The translations under genes and the position numbers were made by a program. DNA of 64,000 nucleotides, taken from positions 558,001 through 622,000 of the forward strand of contig NZ_CP018616.1 of assembly GCF_002849855.1 (NCBI RefSeq). Direction: 5' to 3'. The first letter of the stretch is position 1. Every line of letters begins with the position of its first letter. The notes below the pieces were generated by a model. That model searched no databases and was not told the origin of the DNA. It worked only from the letters and a program-made list of their open reading frames with translations. Positions 32,078 to 42,979 of this stretch are shown in pieces. The stretch comes from Vibrio azureus (lineage in GTDB: Bacteria > Pseudomonadota > Gammaproteobacteria > Enterobacterales > Vibrionaceae).

Positions 32078-33376
32078 ATGTCTACACAGATGTCTGTATT
32101 TTTAAGCCAAGAACCAGCAGCCCCACATTGGGGAGCGAATGCATTACTTTCTTTCTCTGAGAATGGAGTAACGATTCACTTATCTAACGGTGATGAACTT
32201 AACCTGATTCAATGTGCAGCGCGTCAACTTGATGGCCAAGGAATTCATTCCGTTTTACTTGCGGGCCCTAAGTGGGATCTTGAGAGCATTTGGGCTTTCC
32301 ATCAAGGCTACCGTAACCCGAAAAAACACACCCATTTAGAGTGGGCTGCTTTAGCTGAACAAGATCAATCAGAACTTCAAGCACGTATTACTGCAAGCGA
32401 ATTTACCCGAGATATCATTAACAAAACAGCAGAAGAAGTTGCGCCACGACAACTGGCGACCATGGCTGCTGAATTTATCAAATCCATTGCCCCAAAAGGG
32501 ACGGTCTCTGCTCGAATCGTCAAAGATAAAGACTTGCTATCAGAAGGTTGGGAAGGCATTTATGCTGTTGGACGAGGCTCTGAGCGCACATCGGCCATGC
32601 TGCAATTAGATTTTAATCCAACCGGTGATGAAAATGCTCCTGTGTTTGCTTGTTTGATTGGTAAAGGGATTACGTTTGACTCTGGTGGTTACAGCCTGAA
32701 ACCTTCCAATTTTATGACGGCAATGAAAGCCGATATGGGAGGAGCTGGAACGATCACTGGTGGTTTAGCTTTAGCCATTCTACGTGGCCTGAATAAACGC
32801 GTGAAACTGATCCTTTGTTGTGCAGAAAATATGGTGTCAGGGCGAGCTTTGAAGCTTGGTGATGTCATTACTTACAAGAATGGTAAGACGGTAGAAATCA
32901 TGAATACGGATGCCGAAGGCCGTTTGGTTTTGGCTGATGGTTTGCTCTATGCTAGTGAACAGAAACCAGAGCTTATTATTGATTGCGCAACCCTAACAGG
33001 CGCAGCTAAAAATGCTTTAGGTAATGATTACCACGCATTGCTAAGCTTTGATCAGTCGCTTTCTCAACAAGCACTTATTGCCGCTAATCAAGAAAATGAA
33101 GGCCTTTGGGCGTTACCTCTTGCTGATTTCCATCGCAATATGCTGCCATCGAATTTTGCTGACCTTTCCAATGTGAGTTCTGGTGACTATTCACCAGGTG
33201 CAAGTACTGCCGCCGCATTTTTATCTTATTTCGTTGAAGATCATACACAAGGTTGGTTACACTTTGATTGTGCGGGCACATACCGTAAATCAGCATCAGA
33301 TAAATGGGCAGCTGGTGCAACGGGTATGGGGATCCGAACTTTAGCCCGTTTCTTACAAGAACAAGCTGAAAAGTAA
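32078..33376 (+). CDS. pepB: Aminopeptidase B (PepB, M17 family)
   Basis: A 432-aa leucine-aminopeptidase family enzyme, a dimetal peptidase that frees N-terminal residues in the cytoplasm. The M17 signature [14 protein letters not shown] is present. Other family blocks are [15 protein letters not shown], with a metal-binding Asp, and [14 protein letters not shown]. The start is ATG 32078 ([13 protein letters not shown]), with AAGGAGA about 5 nt upstream; longer in-frame starts would run through the upstream terminator. The neighbour arrangement isc operon then pepB is shared with E. coli. Confidence 0.94.
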   Translation: MSTQMSVFLSQEPAAPHWGANALLSFSENGVTIHLSNGDELNLIQCAARQLDGQGIHSVLLAGPKWDLESIWAFHQGYRNPKKHTHLEWAALAEQDQSELQARITASEFTRDIINKTAEEVAPRQLATMAAEFIKSIAPKGTVSARIVKDKDLLSEGWEGIYAVGRGSERTSAMLQLDFNPTGDENAPVFACLIGKGITFDSGGYSLKPSNFMTAMKADMGGAGTITGGLALAILRGLNKRVKLILCCAENMVSGRALKLGDVITYKNGKTVEIMNTDAEGRLVLADGLLYASEQKPELIIDCATLTGAAKNALGNDYHALLSFDQSLSQQALIAANQENEGLWALPLADFHRNMLPSNFADLSNVSSGDYSPGASTAAAFLSYFVEDHTQGWLHFDCAGTYRKSASDKWAAGATGMGIRTLARFLQEQAEK

Positions 33377-33549
33377 CCCTGTGACTCGTAGGGACGCTCT
33401 GTTACAGATAACAGAGCGTGCTTAGTCAGACACTTGGGAAGGCCCATGCATGGCATGATTTCCTTGTGCTTGGCCCAGTGATATCCTGTTAATTAAGCTG
33501 CTTGAAGTCAATTGGGTACATTATTATTAAAAATGAAAAAGGAAACATT

Positions 33550-33975
33550 ATGGCTCTAGAAAGAACATTTTCAATTATCAAACCTGATGCGGTAGAGCGT
33601 AACCTAATTGGTGAAATCTACCATCGTATTGAAAAAGCAGGTCTACGCATTGTAGCGGCTAAAATGGTCCATTTGACTGAAGAGCAGGCAAGTGGTTTTT
33701 ATGCTGAACATGAGGGCAAACCTTTCTTCCCACCATTGAAAGAGTTCATGACTTCTGGACCAATTATGGTTCAAGTACTGGAAGGTGAAAATGCCATCGC
33801 ACGTTACCGTGAGTTGATGGGAAAAACGAACCCAGAAGAAGCGGCATGTGGAACACTTCGTGCTGATTATGCGCTTAGCATGCGTCATAACTCTGTGCAT
33901 GGTTCAGACAGCACTGAATCTGCTGCTCGTGAAATCGAGTTCTTCTTTCCTGCTTCTGAAGTTTTTTCACGTTAA
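33550..33975 (+). CDS. ndk: Nucleoside diphosphate kinase
   Basis: A 141-aa enzyme that equalises nucleoside triphosphate pools by phosphate transfer through a histidine intermediate. The active-site histidine lies in the [12 protein letters not shown] motif. The N-terminal [15 protein letters not shown] strand is typical. The start is ATG 33550, with AAGGA about 6 nt upstream; an upstream in-frame start adds 16 non-family residues. It is a single-gene unit with its own terminator. Confidence 0.97.
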   Translation: MALERTFSIIKPDAVERNLIGEIYHRIEKAGLRIVAAKMVHLTEEQASGFYAEHEGKPFFPPLKEFMTSGPIMVQVLEGENAIARYRELMGKTNPEEAACGTLRADYALSMRHNSVHGSDSTESAAREIEFFFPASEVFSR

Positions 33976-33996
33976 TTGATTGAACGACTGAGTCTC

Positions 33997-34024
33997 AAGC
34001 TCCGATTGAATCGGGGCTTTTTTT
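33997..34024 (+). terminator. Rho-independent terminator of ndk
   Basis: A 9-bp stem with one T-G pair (33997-34005 with 34011-34019) and a 5-nt loop, followed by a T run to 34024. Confidence 0.85.
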
Positions 34025-34039
34025 GTACGTGAAAAACAA

Positions 34040-34106
34040 TATATCCCAGTGACACGCTTCCAAAGGTCATCTCGCTGAACACAGCATTCTGAGGTTACTT
34101 AGGTAC
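34040..34106. repeat. Diverged copy of the dispersed palindromic repeat
   Basis: The left end ATATCCCAGTGAC (34040-34052) and right end GAGGTTACTTAGGTA form imperfect inverted ends like those at 62103-62294. The interior, GGTCATCTCGCTGAA..CAGCATTCT, resembles the core of those copies. Confidence 0.55.
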
Positions 34107-34275
34107 AAATCGACAGTTATTTTTGTGATAAACGAAATAGAGCAGATTTTGTTTGATTTTTAACCAGTGGCATTTGAAGACCTTAGTAAACTCATGGGGT
34201 TCTGCCTCTTGTTGTTACTGCCTAAAGGCTGTACAATTCGCGCCCTTATTCTTGCTTCAGTCATTGAGAGGTAAT

Positions 34276-35403
34276 ATGAACACTGAAAAAATCAATCTAC
34301 TCGACTTTGATCGCAAAGGCATGCGTCAATTTTTCGCAGAAGAGCTAGGCGAAAAGGCGTTTCGTGCCGATCAGGTTATGAAGTGGATCTATCATTTCGG
34401 TGTTGATGACTTCGAGAAGATGACCAATATCAACAAGAAGCTGCGTGAAAAACTGCAGCACAAGTGTGAAATCAAAGCACCGACAGTCGCAGAAGCTCAG
34501 CACTCTTCAGACGGCACAATCAAGTGGGCAATGAAGGTAGGTGACCAAGATGTAGAAACGGTTTATATCCCAGAAGATGACCGTGCAACCTTGTGTGTAT
34601 CTTCTCAAGTCGGTTGTGCGTTGGAATGTAAGTTCTGCTCAACGGCTCAACAGGGCTTCAACCGTAACTTAAAAGTATCTGAAATCATTGGTCAGGTATG
34701 GCGTGCAGCGCGTGAAATCGGTTTACAGAAAGAAACGGGCCGTCGCCCAATCACTAACGTAGTGATGATGGGAATGGGCGAACCTCTCCTGAATATGAAA
34801 AACCTTATTCCAGCGCTAGAGATTATGCTGGATGATCTTGGTTTTGGCTTATCAAAGCGTCGAGTCACCGTATCGACATCTGGTGTTGTCTCTGGCCTTG
34901 ATCAAATGACAGGTAAGATAGACGTAGCATTGGCCATTTCTCTTCACGCTCCTAACGATAAATTAAGAAGTGAGATCATGCCGATTAATGATCGTTGGGA
35001 TATTCAAGATTTCTTGGCATCGGTACGTCGTTACATTGCTTCTTCTAATGCGAACAGAGGCAAAGTAACCGTGGAATATGTCCTGCTTGACCACGTTAAT
35101 GATGACATGGATCATGCTCGTGAGCTGGCTGAGTTAATGAAAGATACACCATGTAAGATTAACTTGATTCCATTTAACCCGTATCCAGGTTCTCCTTATA
35201 AAAAACCGAGCAACTCTCGAATCGACCGCTTCCAGAAAACGCTGATGCAATACGACCATACAGTAACCATTCGTAAAACAAGAGGCGATGATATCGATGC
35301 GGCATGTGGTCAGTTAGTTGGTGATGTGATTGACAGAACCAAACGTACTGCCGCATTGAAGGCTTCCCGAGGGGCGCAAACTATCGATATTAAAGCGGTA
35401 TAA
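34276..35403 (+). CDS. rlmN: Dual-specificity 23S rRNA/tRNA adenine C2-methyltransferase RlmN
   Basis: A 375-aa radical-SAM enzyme that makes 2-methyladenosine at A2503 of 23S rRNA and A37 of some tRNAs. The cluster motif CxxxCxxC is in [14 protein letters not shown]. The C-terminal catalytic cysteine is in [11 protein letters not shown]. The start is ATG 34276 ([15 protein letters not shown]), with GAGAGG 4 nt upstream; the longer in-frame reading adds 41 unrelated residues. It has its own terminator. From recall V. cholerae also lacks pilF at this place. Confidence 0.96.
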   Translation: MNTEKINLLDFDRKGMRQFFAEELGEKAFRADQVMKWIYHFGVDDFEKMTNINKKLREKLQHKCEIKAPTVAEAQHSSDGTIKWAMKVGDQDVETVYIPEDDRATLCVSSQVGCALECKFCSTAQQGFNRNLKVSEIIGQVWRAAREIGLQKETGRRPITNVVMMGMGEPLLNMKNLIPALEIMLDDLGFGLSKRRVTVSTSGVVSGLDQMTGKIDVALAISLHAPNDKLRSEIMPINDRWDIQDFLASVRRYIASSNANRGKVTVEYVLLDHVNDDMDHARELAELMKDTPCKINLIPFNPYPGSPYKKPSNSRIDRFQKTLMQYDHTVTIRKTRGDDIDAACGQLVGDVIDRTKRTAALKASRGAQTIDIKAV

Positions 35404-35415
35404 ATAACACCTTAG

Positions 35416-35446
35416 TAGCCAGAGTATTTACTCTGGCTATTTTTTT
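35416..35446 (+). terminator. Rho-independent terminator of rlmN
   Basis: A 9-bp stem (35416-35424 with 35431-35439), a 6-nt loop and seven T. Confidence 0.9.
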
Positions 35447-35877
35447 GTTCAGGGTCCATTTTTGTCTACTTCTATTAACTGGGGTTATCTTCACCGTAAT
35501 AAGCGTTTGATGTGAAGGACAAAACACGAGATTTCAATAGGCGATAGGTGACTCAAAGAGTTTTAATCGCACTTTGTTTGTTAAATCTTGGACAAAAGCT
35601 TGAGCTATCTGTTAATTTGGGTGAAGATTTTTTGCCTTCTTCGTACATTCGCTTATCATGATGAGTGAAGTGTAAGTACGTTATTGACCCCTTAGTATTT
35701 TCTCCAATACACGTTGTGAGAAATCACAAAGTGAGCATTCCTATACTGAATACTAAGGATTTTTAAAAGATTATTTTGGTTAACATGGAGAGTCTGGCTA
35801 TCTTTAAGCTAGGCTTGAAAATAAAAAAAGAAAATAAAGAACTGTGTTAGCCACCAAATGGATGTAATACCACCATT
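35447..35877. other. Gene-free region upstream of rodZ with nested inverted repeats
   Basis: About 430 bp without a gene. An outer 10-bp inverted repeat, CCTTAGTATT (35690-35699) and AATACTAAGG (35749-35758), encloses a 6-bp hairpin TTGTGA-GAAA-TCACAA (35714-35729). This could be a small structured RNA, a long 5' leader of rodZ, or operator DNA. No function is assigned. Confidence 0.5.
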
Positions 35878-36891
35878 ATGACAGAACAAGAAAATACTAA
35901 TGAAGCTCCGTGTTCTTTGGAAGCGGGGACGTTACTGAAAAACCAGCGCGAGTCATTAGGTTTAACACAAAAAAGTGTTGCCGATAGGCTGAGGCTGAAA
36001 CTTTCGGTGATTGATCAAATTGAGCGTAATTGCTTTGAAGGTCAATTAGCGAGTACTTTTACTCGTGGTTATATTCGCTCTTATGCCAAACTTGTTGGCC
36101 TTGATGAAGAGAAAGTTCTAGAAGCATTAGAGGAAACACCCAGCTCGTGTGAGCAGTCACAAGCGCAACAGATGCAGAGCTTTTCTCGTAAGACGAAACA
36201 TGAAAAACACAACAGTCGAATTATGTGGCTAACGTGGATTATTGCTCTCGTTCTTATTGGTATTTCTGGTGCATGGTGGTGGCAGAGTCAACAGCAAAAT
36301 ACGGAGGTTTTAGTGAGCGATGAACTTGTTGTCGAGCCCATAGCGGACAACAAAGTAATCGACGATATGGATGCCAACGAGCTTATCGCCAGTGCTCCAA
36401 GTGAATTGGTACAGAACACCGCAATGACTCGCCAGGCTGAAACACTCGATGCTGCAGTGACGACCACACTTGATGCGGTGACAACGAATGGGGCTGGTGT
36501 AGATGAAGCCGCAACTGACTCAGATAAAATTGTATCTGAGGCAGACAAAGCGATAGAGCCTCAACAGCCTAAGGCAGAAAACGAGCCGGATACCATCGTT
36601 GAGCGAAGCGTTGCCCAGAGCCCAGCCCAAAACAAAGTGACTGCAGATGGCATGGTATTACTTACCATGGCCTTTGATTCTGATTGCTGGGTTCAAATTA
36701 AAGATGCCAGTGGCAAAACATTGGTCAGTGGCACGCGTAAATCGGGCCAAAATATTGAGCTTTCCGGAAAAGCACCATTTAAAGTGATATTAGGTGCCCC
36801 AGAAGGCGTAACAATGACATTTGCAAGTGAACCTGTCGACCTTTCTAGGTATACTTCAGGTAAAGTCGCTAGATTCAGTTTACCGTTATAA
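35878..36891 (+). CDS. rodZ: Cytoskeletal cell-shape protein RodZ
   Basis: A 337-aa bitopic membrane protein that links MreB filaments to the elongation machinery. The cytoplasmic N-terminus (about 15-85) is a helix-turn-helix of the Xre type, with [20 protein letters not shown] and [16 protein letters not shown]. One membrane helix lies at about 118-138 ([20 protein letters not shown]). A Thr/Ala/Glu-rich periplasmic linker leads to the C-terminal beta-domain, [20 protein letters not shown]. It is first of the rodZ-ispG-hisS-yfgM-bamB string; its stop is 5 bp from ispG. Confidence 0.93.
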   Translation: MTEQENTNEAPCSLEAGTLLKNQRESLGLTQKSVADRLRLKLSVIDQIERNCFEGQLASTFTRGYIRSYAKLVGLDEEKVLEALEETPSSCEQSQAQQMQSFSRKTKHEKHNSRIMWLTWIIALVLIGISGAWWWQSQQQNTEVLVSDELVVEPIADNKVIDDMDANELIASAPSELVQNTAMTRQAETLDAAVTTTLDAVTTNGAGVDEAATDSDKIVSEADKAIEPQQPKAENEPDTIVERSVAQSPAQNKVTADGMVLLTMAFDSDCWVQIKDASGKTLVSGTRKSGQNIELSGKAPFKVILGAPEGVTMTFASEPVDLSRYTSGKVARFSLPL

Positions 36892-36896
36892 ATATT

Positions 36897-38015
36897 ATGC
36901 AACACGAATCCCCAATTATTCGTCGTAAATCGACGCGCATCTACGTGGGTGATGTACCCATTGGTGATGGTGCACCTATTGCTGTGCAATCAATGACAAA
37001 TACTCGCACGACTGATGTTGAGGCAACAGTCGCGCAAATTCGAGCATTAGAAAATGTAGGCGCAGACATCGTTCGTGTTTCCGTGCCTACAATGGACGCT
37101 GCGGAAGCTTTTAAGCTAATTAAACAACAAGTGTCTGTCCCATTGGTAGCAGACATTCATTTTGATTATCGTATAGCTCTCAAAGTCGCTGAGTACGGCG
37201 TTGACTGTTTACGTATTAATCCAGGTAACATTGGCAATGAAGCACGTATTCGTTCAGTTGTCGATTGTGCGCGTGATAAAAACATCCCTATCCGTATTGG
37301 TGTCAATGGCGGTTCTTTAGAAAAAGATTTGCAGATGAAATACGGTGAACCAACGCCAGAGGCTCTGGTTGAATCAGCGATGCGTCATGTGGATCATCTA
37401 GATCGTCTTAATTTTGACCAATTCAAGGTCAGTGTGAAAGCGTCTGATGTGTTTCTAGCGGTGGATTCATATCGCTTATTAGCCAAACAAATTGATCAGC
37501 CTTTACACCTTGGTATTACAGAAGCGGGCGGTGCTCGTGCGGGTTCTGTTAAATCAGCGGTTGGCTTAGGTATGCTGTTGGCTGAAGGCATTGGTGATAC
37601 ATTACGAATTTCTCTAGCGGCTGATCCGGTTGAAGAAATCAAAGTAGGCTTTGATATTTTAAAATCCCTGAGAATACGTTCTCGTGGGATTAACTTCATT
37701 GCTTGCCCAAGCTGTTCTCGTCAAGAATTTGATGTTATTGGTACCGTTAACGCGCTAGAGCAGCGTTTGGAGGATATCATTACACCAATGGATGTCTCCA
37801 TCATCGGCTGTGTTGTTAATGGTCCTGGTGAAGCCGAAGTATCTCATTTAGGATTGGCTGGCAGCAACAAGAAAAGTGCTTTCTATGAAGACGGTAAACG
37901 TCAAAAAGAGCGCTTTGATAATGATGATCTTGTCAATCAGCTAGAAGCAAAAATTCGAGCAAAAGCTTCCATTATGGACAGCGATAATCATATTGATGTA
38001 AAAATAGAAGATTAA
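36897..38015 (+). CDS. ispG: 4-hydroxy-3-methylbut-2-enyl diphosphate synthase IspG
   Basis: A 372-aa [4Fe-4S] enzyme of the MEP isoprenoid pathway that converts MEcPP to HMBPP. Cluster cysteines are in [11 protein letters not shown] and the later [11 protein letters not shown]. The N-terminal TIM barrel shows [17 protein letters not shown] and [12 protein letters not shown]. Length equals E. coli IspG (372). It is tightly packed after rodZ and 27 bp before hisS. Confidence 0.97.
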   Translation: MQHESPIIRRKSTRIYVGDVPIGDGAPIAVQSMTNTRTTDVEATVAQIRALENVGADIVRVSVPTMDAAEAFKLIKQQVSVPLVADIHFDYRIALKVAEYGVDCLRINPGNIGNEARIRSVVDCARDKNIPIRIGVNGGSLEKDLQMKYGEPTPEALVESAMRHVDHLDRLNFDQFKVSVKASDVFLAVDSYRLLAKQIDQPLHLGITEAGGARAGSVKSAVGLGMLLAEGIGDTLRISLAADPVEEIKVGFDILKSLRIRSRGINFIACPSCSRQEFDVIGTVNALEQRLEDIITPMDVSIIGCVVNGPGEAEVSHLGLAGSNKKSAFYEDGKRQKERFDNDDLVNQLEAKIRAKASIMDSDNHIDVKIED

Positions 38016-38042
38016 TCTCAACGAGAATTTACGGTAAGTATT

Positions 38043-39320
38043 GTGGTAAAAACAATTCAAGCAATTCAAGCAATTCGAGGCATGAACGACTGCCTCCCAA
38101 CTCAATCGCCGCTGTGGCAGAAACTTGAAAACGCAGTAAAAAGTACTGTGAGCGCATACGGCTACAACGAAGTGCGCATGCCAATTGTTGAAGAAACAAA
38201 CCTCTTCAGCCGTGCGGTTGGTGAAGAGACAGATGTCGTTTCAAAAGAAATGTACACCTTTGATGATCGTAACGGAGACAGCCTAACACTTCGCCCTGAA
38301 GGTACGGCGGGCTGTGTACGTGCATGTATTCAAAACAGCCTAATTAACCGTGACGAACAACGTCTATGGTACATGGGACCTATGTTCCGTCATGAGCGAC
38401 CACAAAAAGGTCGTTATCGTCAGTTCCATCAATGTGGTGTTGAGGTCTTCGGTCTTAATGGTCCGGATGTTGATGCCGAACTGATCATGATGACAGCTCG
38501 TTTATGGCGTGAATTAGGTATTGATAAACACGTTCGCCTAGAGCTGAACTCGATTGGTTCATTGGAAGCTCGCGCTCACTACCGCACTGCCCTAATTGCA
38601 TTTTTAGAGCAGCACATCGACATCTTAGATGAAGATTGTAAGCGTCGTATGCATACAAACCCGCTGCGTGTTCTAGATACTAAGAACCCTGACGTCCAAG
38701 CGATCTTAGGCGATGCCCCACGTTTGTCAGATTACTTAGATGACGAATCTAAACAGCATTTTGCCGGACTTTGTGAACTTCTTGACGCTGCTGGTATCGA
38801 ATACACCATAAACGAACGTTTGGTTCGTGGTTTAGATTACTACAACCGCACTGTGTTCGAATGGATGACGGAAAGCCTAGGTGCCCAAGGTACCGTTTGT
38901 GGTGGTGGTCGCTATGATGGTCTAGTTGAGCAACTTGGTGGTAAACCAACCCCAGCTGTTGGCTTTGCTATGGGGCTTGAGCGTCTGGTCTTGATGCTTG
39001 AAGCTTTAGAATTAACCGATGTTCGTCGCAATGTTGACGTATACGTAGTGACCGCTGGTGAAGGTACAATGGTTGCTGGAATGAAGCTTGCGGAACGGAT
39101 TCGTGAGTCAATACCTGACGTACGAGTGATGAATCACTTTGGCGGTGGTAATTTCAAAAAGCAGTTTAAACGAGCGGATAAAGTCGGTGCTGTGATTGCC
39201 TTAGTATTAGGTGAAAATGAAATAACAGATAGCACGGTTGTATTGAAAGACCTTGTGGGTGGTACACAAGAAACTTATCGTCAGGAAGAAGTGGCAAATA
39301 AAATTGCTGAACTGCTGTAA
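38043..39320 (+). CDS. hisS: Histidyl-tRNA synthetase
   Basis: A 425-aa class II aminoacyl-tRNA synthetase. Motif 2 is visible in [21 protein letters not shown], the histidine-specific signatures are [15 protein letters not shown] and [15 protein letters not shown], and motif 3 is [13 protein letters not shown]-terminal anticodon-binding domain follows. It starts with GTG. The N-terminus is unusual: a 9-bp direct repeat gives IQAIQAIRG instead of the usual single IQAIRG, adding three residues before the family body. Confidence 0.97.
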   Translation: MVKTIQAIQAIRGMNDCLPTQSPLWQKLENAVKSTVSAYGYNEVRMPIVEETNLFSRAVGEETDVVSKEMYTFDDRNGDSLTLRPEGTAGCVRACIQNSLINRDEQRLWYMGPMFRHERPQKGRYRQFHQCGVEVFGLNGPDVDAELIMMTARLWRELGIDKHVRLELNSIGSLEARAHYRTALIAFLEQHIDILDEDCKRRMHTNPLRVLDTKNPDVQAILGDAPRLSDYLDDESKQHFAGLCELLDAAGIEYTINERLVRGLDYYNRTVFEWMTESLGAQGTVCGGGRYDGLVEQLGGKPTPAVGFAMGLERLVLMLEALELTDVRRNVDVYVVTAGEGTMVAGMKLAERIRESIPDVRVMNHFGGGNFKKQFKRADKVGAVIALVLGENEITDSTVVLKDLVGGTQETYRQEEVANKIAELL

Positions 39321-39460
39321 GTTTTTCATCAACGAGACATATAACATCAACGAAAAATAACGGCTTAATTTGTTGTACAAGGTCTTACACAGGAAGGCCT
39401 TTAAACAAAGAGCAATAGTGATAGCGGTGCTGTCATTGATACGCTTTAAGAGGACATAAA

Positions 39461-40075
39461 GTGGAAGTTTACCAAACTGAAGAAGAACAAGTTGAAAAGA
39501 TCAAAGAGTGGTTCAAAGAATATGGAACGACTGTCACCATTGCTGCTGTTGTTGCCTTTGGTGGTCTTTTTGGTTGGCGTTATTACCAAGATTCAGTGAC
39601 TCAAGCAAGTGAAGCGGCTTCTCAAAGCTACGCTGCTGCAATGTCGACACTGCAAGAGAAAGGGGTTGAAGCCCAAGCTGATATTGAGACTTTCATTGCT
39701 TCAAATGAAGTAAAAGAATACTCGGTGCTTGCGGCACTTCAATTGGCGAAGGCACAAGTCGAAGCAAACGAGCTAAACTCTGCTCTTGAACAATTAAAAT
39801 GGGCTCAAAGCAGCACTCAAGAAGCGTCAATTCTTGCACTCGTTAATTACCGTATTGCACGTATCGAAACAGAGCTCGGTAACTTTGCAGCGGCTAATGC
39901 AGCATTGGATAACGTTTTGGATACGGCTTGGTCTGGTCGCATTGCTGAATTACGTGGTGATATTGCACTTCGTCAAGGTGATAAAGATGCAGCTTACACA
40001 GCATATACTGAAGCACAGCAAGCAAAAGATGCTAACCCAGCATTGAAAATGAAACTGGACGACTTGGCGAAATAA
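39461..40075 (+). CDS. yfgM: YfgM family ancillary SecYEG translocon protein
   Basis: A 204-aa protein with a short cytoplasmic N-terminus (MEVYQTEEEQVEKIKEWFKEYG), a membrane helix at about 24-42, and a periplasmic TPR-like helical domain. In E. coli YfgM joins PpiD at the SecYEG translocon and aids periplasmic folding. It starts with GTG after an AAGAGGA-type ribosome site. It lies between hisS and bamB, the conserved position. The C-terminal half is rich in Ala, Gln and Asp, as is typical. Confidence 0.92.
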   Translation: MEVYQTEEEQVEKIKEWFKEYGTTVTIAAVVAFGGLFGWRYYQDSVTQASEAASQSYAAAMSTLQEKGVEAQADIETFIASNEVKEYSVLAALQLAKAQVEANELNSALEQLKWAQSSTQEASILALVNYRIARIETELGNFAAANAALDNVLDTAWSGRIAELRGDIALRQGDKDAAYTAYTEAQQAKDANPALKMKLDDLAK

Positions 40076-40087
40076 GGACCGTATTGG

Positions 40088-41245
40088 ATGAAAAAAGCCT
40101 TTAAAAGAGCCTTGTTGGGAGCGGTAAGTGTCGCGATATTGGCGGGTTGTGCAAGCGAAGAAGACACCATCATTATGGCACCACTGCCTCAGGTTGAGAG
40201 TCAATTTGTCCCTAGTACGCAATGGTCTACTTCTGCCGATGGGGTAGGACACTATTTTTCTAAGTTATCTCCAACTGTCGTTGATGATACCTTGTTTATC
40301 GCAAGTCGTGACGGTTTGGTGAAAGCGTTGGATTCAGAAACCGGCAAACCTAAATGGCAAGCCGATTTAGACGAAAATGATATTGCTCGACTGTCAGGTG
40401 GTGTGACTGCTGCCTATGGAAACCTATATATTGGTTCTGAAAATGGCGATGTGATTGCCTTGGACCAAGAATCTGGAGAAGTTATCTGGCGGGTTAAAGT
40501 CAGTGGTGAAGTGCTCGCAAAACCGATTTCTGACTCAGGGCTGATCATTGTTAATACCAGCCAAGGTATTCTTGTCGCTCTAGATGAGAGTTCAGGTAAG
40601 GAACGCTGGGCGCTCAGTACGGAAGTGCCGAACTTAACTTTACGTGGTGATAGCACTCCTGTTGCGATTGGTGGTGGCGTGTTCTGGGGGACCGCTAATG
40701 GTCGTTTGGCTGCTGCGATCGTAGAGCGTGGTCAGTTGATTTGGCAACAGCCGGTTGGAACACCAAAGGGCGCAACTGAAATCGATCGATTGGTTGATGT
40801 TGACTCATCGCCTTTGATTTTGGGCGGCACCCTCTTCACGGTTGGCTATAATGGACAGTTAATTGCAATTGATCTGCGTTCGGCTAATCCAATTTGGAAA
40901 CGAAATTATTCATCTGCAAATGACTTGGCTACAGATGGTCAACGCATTTTTGTCATCACAGAGAAAGATCATATTGCAGCCGTTGATGCACGAAGTGGTA
41001 CAGAGCTTTGGCAAAACGCTAAGCTGGAAAACCGCCAGCTGACGGCTCCTGTAGTGATTGACCGTTTCCTTGTCGTCGGTGACAGTTTAGGTTATTTACA
41101 TTGGATAGATCGCGCGACAGGTGAGTTTGTGGCTCAACAATTTGTCAATGACAGTGGTTTTGCTGTTGGACCAGTTGCCTTGTCTGACGGCTATGTGATT
41201 ACTACTCGTAATGGTGATGTAAAGAAACTGAGCATCAACGAATAA
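40088..41245 (+). CDS. bamB: Outer membrane protein assembly factor BamB
   Basis: A 385-aa lipoprotein of the BAM complex that inserts outer-membrane beta-barrels. The lipobox is LAGC with the lipidated cysteine at about residue 21. The mature part is an eight-bladed PQQ-type beta-propeller, seen as repeated blade motifs such as VKALDSETGKPKWQADLD, VIALDQESGEVIWRVKV and VALDESSGKERWAL. Length matches E. coli BamB (392). It is 12 bp after yfgM. A possible terminator separates it from der. Confidence 0.96.
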   Translation: MKKAFKRALLGAVSVAILAGCASEEDTIIMAPLPQVESQFVPSTQWSTSADGVGHYFSKLSPTVVDDTLFIASRDGLVKALDSETGKPKWQADLDENDIARLSGGVTAAYGNLYIGSENGDVIALDQESGEVIWRVKVSGEVLAKPISDSGLIIVNTSQGILVALDESSGKERWALSTEVPNLTLRGDSTPVAIGGGVFWGTANGRLAAAIVERGQLIWQQPVGTPKGATEIDRLVDVDSSPLILGGTLFTVGYNGQLIAIDLRSANPIWKRNYSSANDLATDGQRIFVITEKDHIAAVDARSGTELWQNAKLENRQLTAPVVIDRFLVVGDSLGYLHWIDRATGEFVAQQFVNDSGFAVGPVALSDGYVITTRNGDVKKLSINE

Positions 41246-41266
41246 TATCGTGATATAATTCACATT

Positions 41267-41301
41267 CGGCTCCTGGCTGGTGACAGTTTAGGGGCCGTTT
41301 T
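41267..41301 (+). terminator. Possible terminator after bamB
   Basis: A 7-bp GC-rich stem with one T-G pair (41267-41273 with 41291-41297), a 17-nt loop and four T. The loop is long, so support is moderate. Confidence 0.4.
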
Positions 41302-41426
41302 GTTGTTGGAAATTATATTTATTAACCGTTATTCCTGACGTGGTTATAGGTAAAAAGCTGGTTTAATTTGGCATTAGACAAGTCGTTACCTATAACTACA
41401 GAAGAAAGATTATTGTAGAGGTTGTT

Positions 41427-42923
41427 ATGGTACCTGTTGTTGCCCTTGTTGGGCGTCCGAACGTAGGTAAATCTACGCTATTTAACCGATTGACTCGCAC
41501 TCGTGATGCGCTAGTTGCGGATTTCCCAGGCCTAACGCGAGACCGTAAATATGGCCAAGCTCGCCTTGGTGAAGAGCATGAATTCATTGTTATTGATACC
41601 GGTGGTATTGATGGCACAGAAGAAGGTGTAGAAACCAAAATGGCAGAGCAGTCATTGGCCGCAATCGATGAGGCTGATGTGGTTTTGTTTTTGGTTGATG
41701 GCCGTGCTGGTTTAACGCCTGCCGATCAAGCGATTGCTGCTCACTTGAGAAAAATTGAAAAGCCGGCAATGCTGGTGGTAAACAAAATTGATGGTATTGA
41801 TGTTGATGCTGCTTGTGCTGACTTTTGGCAGCTAGGCGTCGATGATATGTACCACATTGCAGCAGCGCACGGACGTGGTGTTACTGCTTTGCTTGAGCGT
41901 GCTTTAGCGCCCTTCTTTGAAGACCTGTTGGCGAATGAAGCACCTGATGGTGAAGTGGAAGACCTCACTGAGTTTGAAGACGAGGAACTTGCTGCAGAGG
42001 AATATTCAGAAGAAGATGCTGAAGCAGAGTTGCAGCGTTTGCAAGATCAACCGATTAAGCTGGCAATTATAGGTCGTCCGAACGTGGGTAAATCCACATT
42101 AACCAACCGTATTCTTGGTGAAGAGCGTGTGGTTGTGTATGACATGCCTGGAACAACGCGTGACTCCATTTATATTCCAATGGAACGTGATGGACGCGAA
42201 TATGTTCTAATTGATACTGCTGGTGTTCGTCGCCGTGGACGTATTAACGAGACAGTAGAGAAGTTCTCGGTAGTCAAAACACTTAAAGCGGTAGAAGATG
42301 CGAACGTGGTATTACTTGTTATCGATGCGCGTGAAAACATCTCAGATCAAGACTTGAGCCTACTTGGTTTTGCATTAAATGCAGGTCGTTCTATTGTTCT
42401 TGCTGTCAACAAATGGGATGGATTGGATAACGACGTCAAAGAAAGTGTTAAGAAAGAGCTCGACCGTCGTCTAGGTTTCGTTGATTTTGCTCGTATTCAC
42501 TTTATCTCTGCCCTTCATGGTACAGGAGTTGGTCACTTATTCGAATCGATTCAAGAGGCTTATAAGTCGGCAACAACACGTGTCGGTACCTCTGTTCTGA
42601 CGCGTATTATGAAGATGGCTACAGATGATCACCAACCACCAATGGTTCGTGGTCGTCGTATCAAACTGAAGTATGCTCATGCGGGTGGTTACAACCCACC
42701 AATTGTCGTGATTCACGGTAACATGGTTCGTGACCTTCCGGACTCTTACAAACGCTACCTAATGAACTACTTCCGTAAGTCTTTGGAAATTATGGGTACG
42801 CCTATCCGTATTAACTTCCAGAACAGTGATAACCCGTATGAGAATCGCACGAATAAACTGACGCTATCTCAAGAGCGTAAACGTAAGCGTATGATGTCAG
42901 CGGTGAAAAATCGCAATAAATAA
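41427..42923 (+). CDS. der: Ribosome biogenesis GTPase Der (EngA)
   Basis: A 498-aa essential GTPase with two consecutive G domains, needed for 50S subunit assembly. P-loops are [12 protein letters not shown] in domain 1 (about residue 8) and [12 protein letters not shown] in domain 2 (about 216). The NKxD motifs are NKID and NKWD. An acidic linker ([20 protein letters not shown]) joins the domains and a KH-like domain ends the protein. Length fits the family (E. coli 490). It is followed by a strong terminator. Confidence 0.97.
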   Translation: MVPVVALVGRPNVGKSTLFNRLTRTRDALVADFPGLTRDRKYGQARLGEEHEFIVIDTGGIDGTEEGVETKMAEQSLAAIDEADVVLFLVDGRAGLTPADQAIAAHLRKIEKPAMLVVNKIDGIDVDAACADFWQLGVDDMYHIAAAHGRGVTALLERALAPFFEDLLANEAPDGEVEDLTEFEDEELAAEEYSEEDAEAELQRLQDQPIKLAIIGRPNVGKSTLTNRILGEERVVVYDMPGTTRDSIYIPMERDGREYVLIDTAGVRRRGRINETVEKFSVVKTLKAVEDANVVLLVIDARENISDQDLSLLGFALNAGRSIVLAVNKWDGLDNDVKESVKKELDRRLGFVDFARIHFISALHGTGVGHLFESIQEAYKSATTRVGTSVLTRIMKMATDDHQPPMVRGRRIKLKYAHAGGYNPPIVVIHGNMVRDLPDSYKRYLMNYFRKSLEIMGTPIRINFQNSDNPYENRTNKLTLSQERKRKRMMSAVKNRNK

Positions 42924-42937
42924 CCATTCTTTTTTCT

Positions 42938-42968
42938 ATACCCAAGTCTTCGGCTTGGGTATTTTTTT
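42938..42968 (+). terminator. Rho-independent terminator of der
   Basis: A 9-bp stem, ATACCCAAG (42938-42946) and CTTGGGTAT (42954-42962), with a TTCG-containing loop and T run to 42968. Its arms match the ends of the dispersed repeat family. Confidence 0.9.
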
Positions 42969-42979
42969 GTCTTGAGTTT

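Noticed and set aside
35714..35729. CRP site TTGTGA-GAAA-TCACAA upstream of rodZ
   Set aside because: The arms fit CRP but the spacer is 4 bp, not the required 6.
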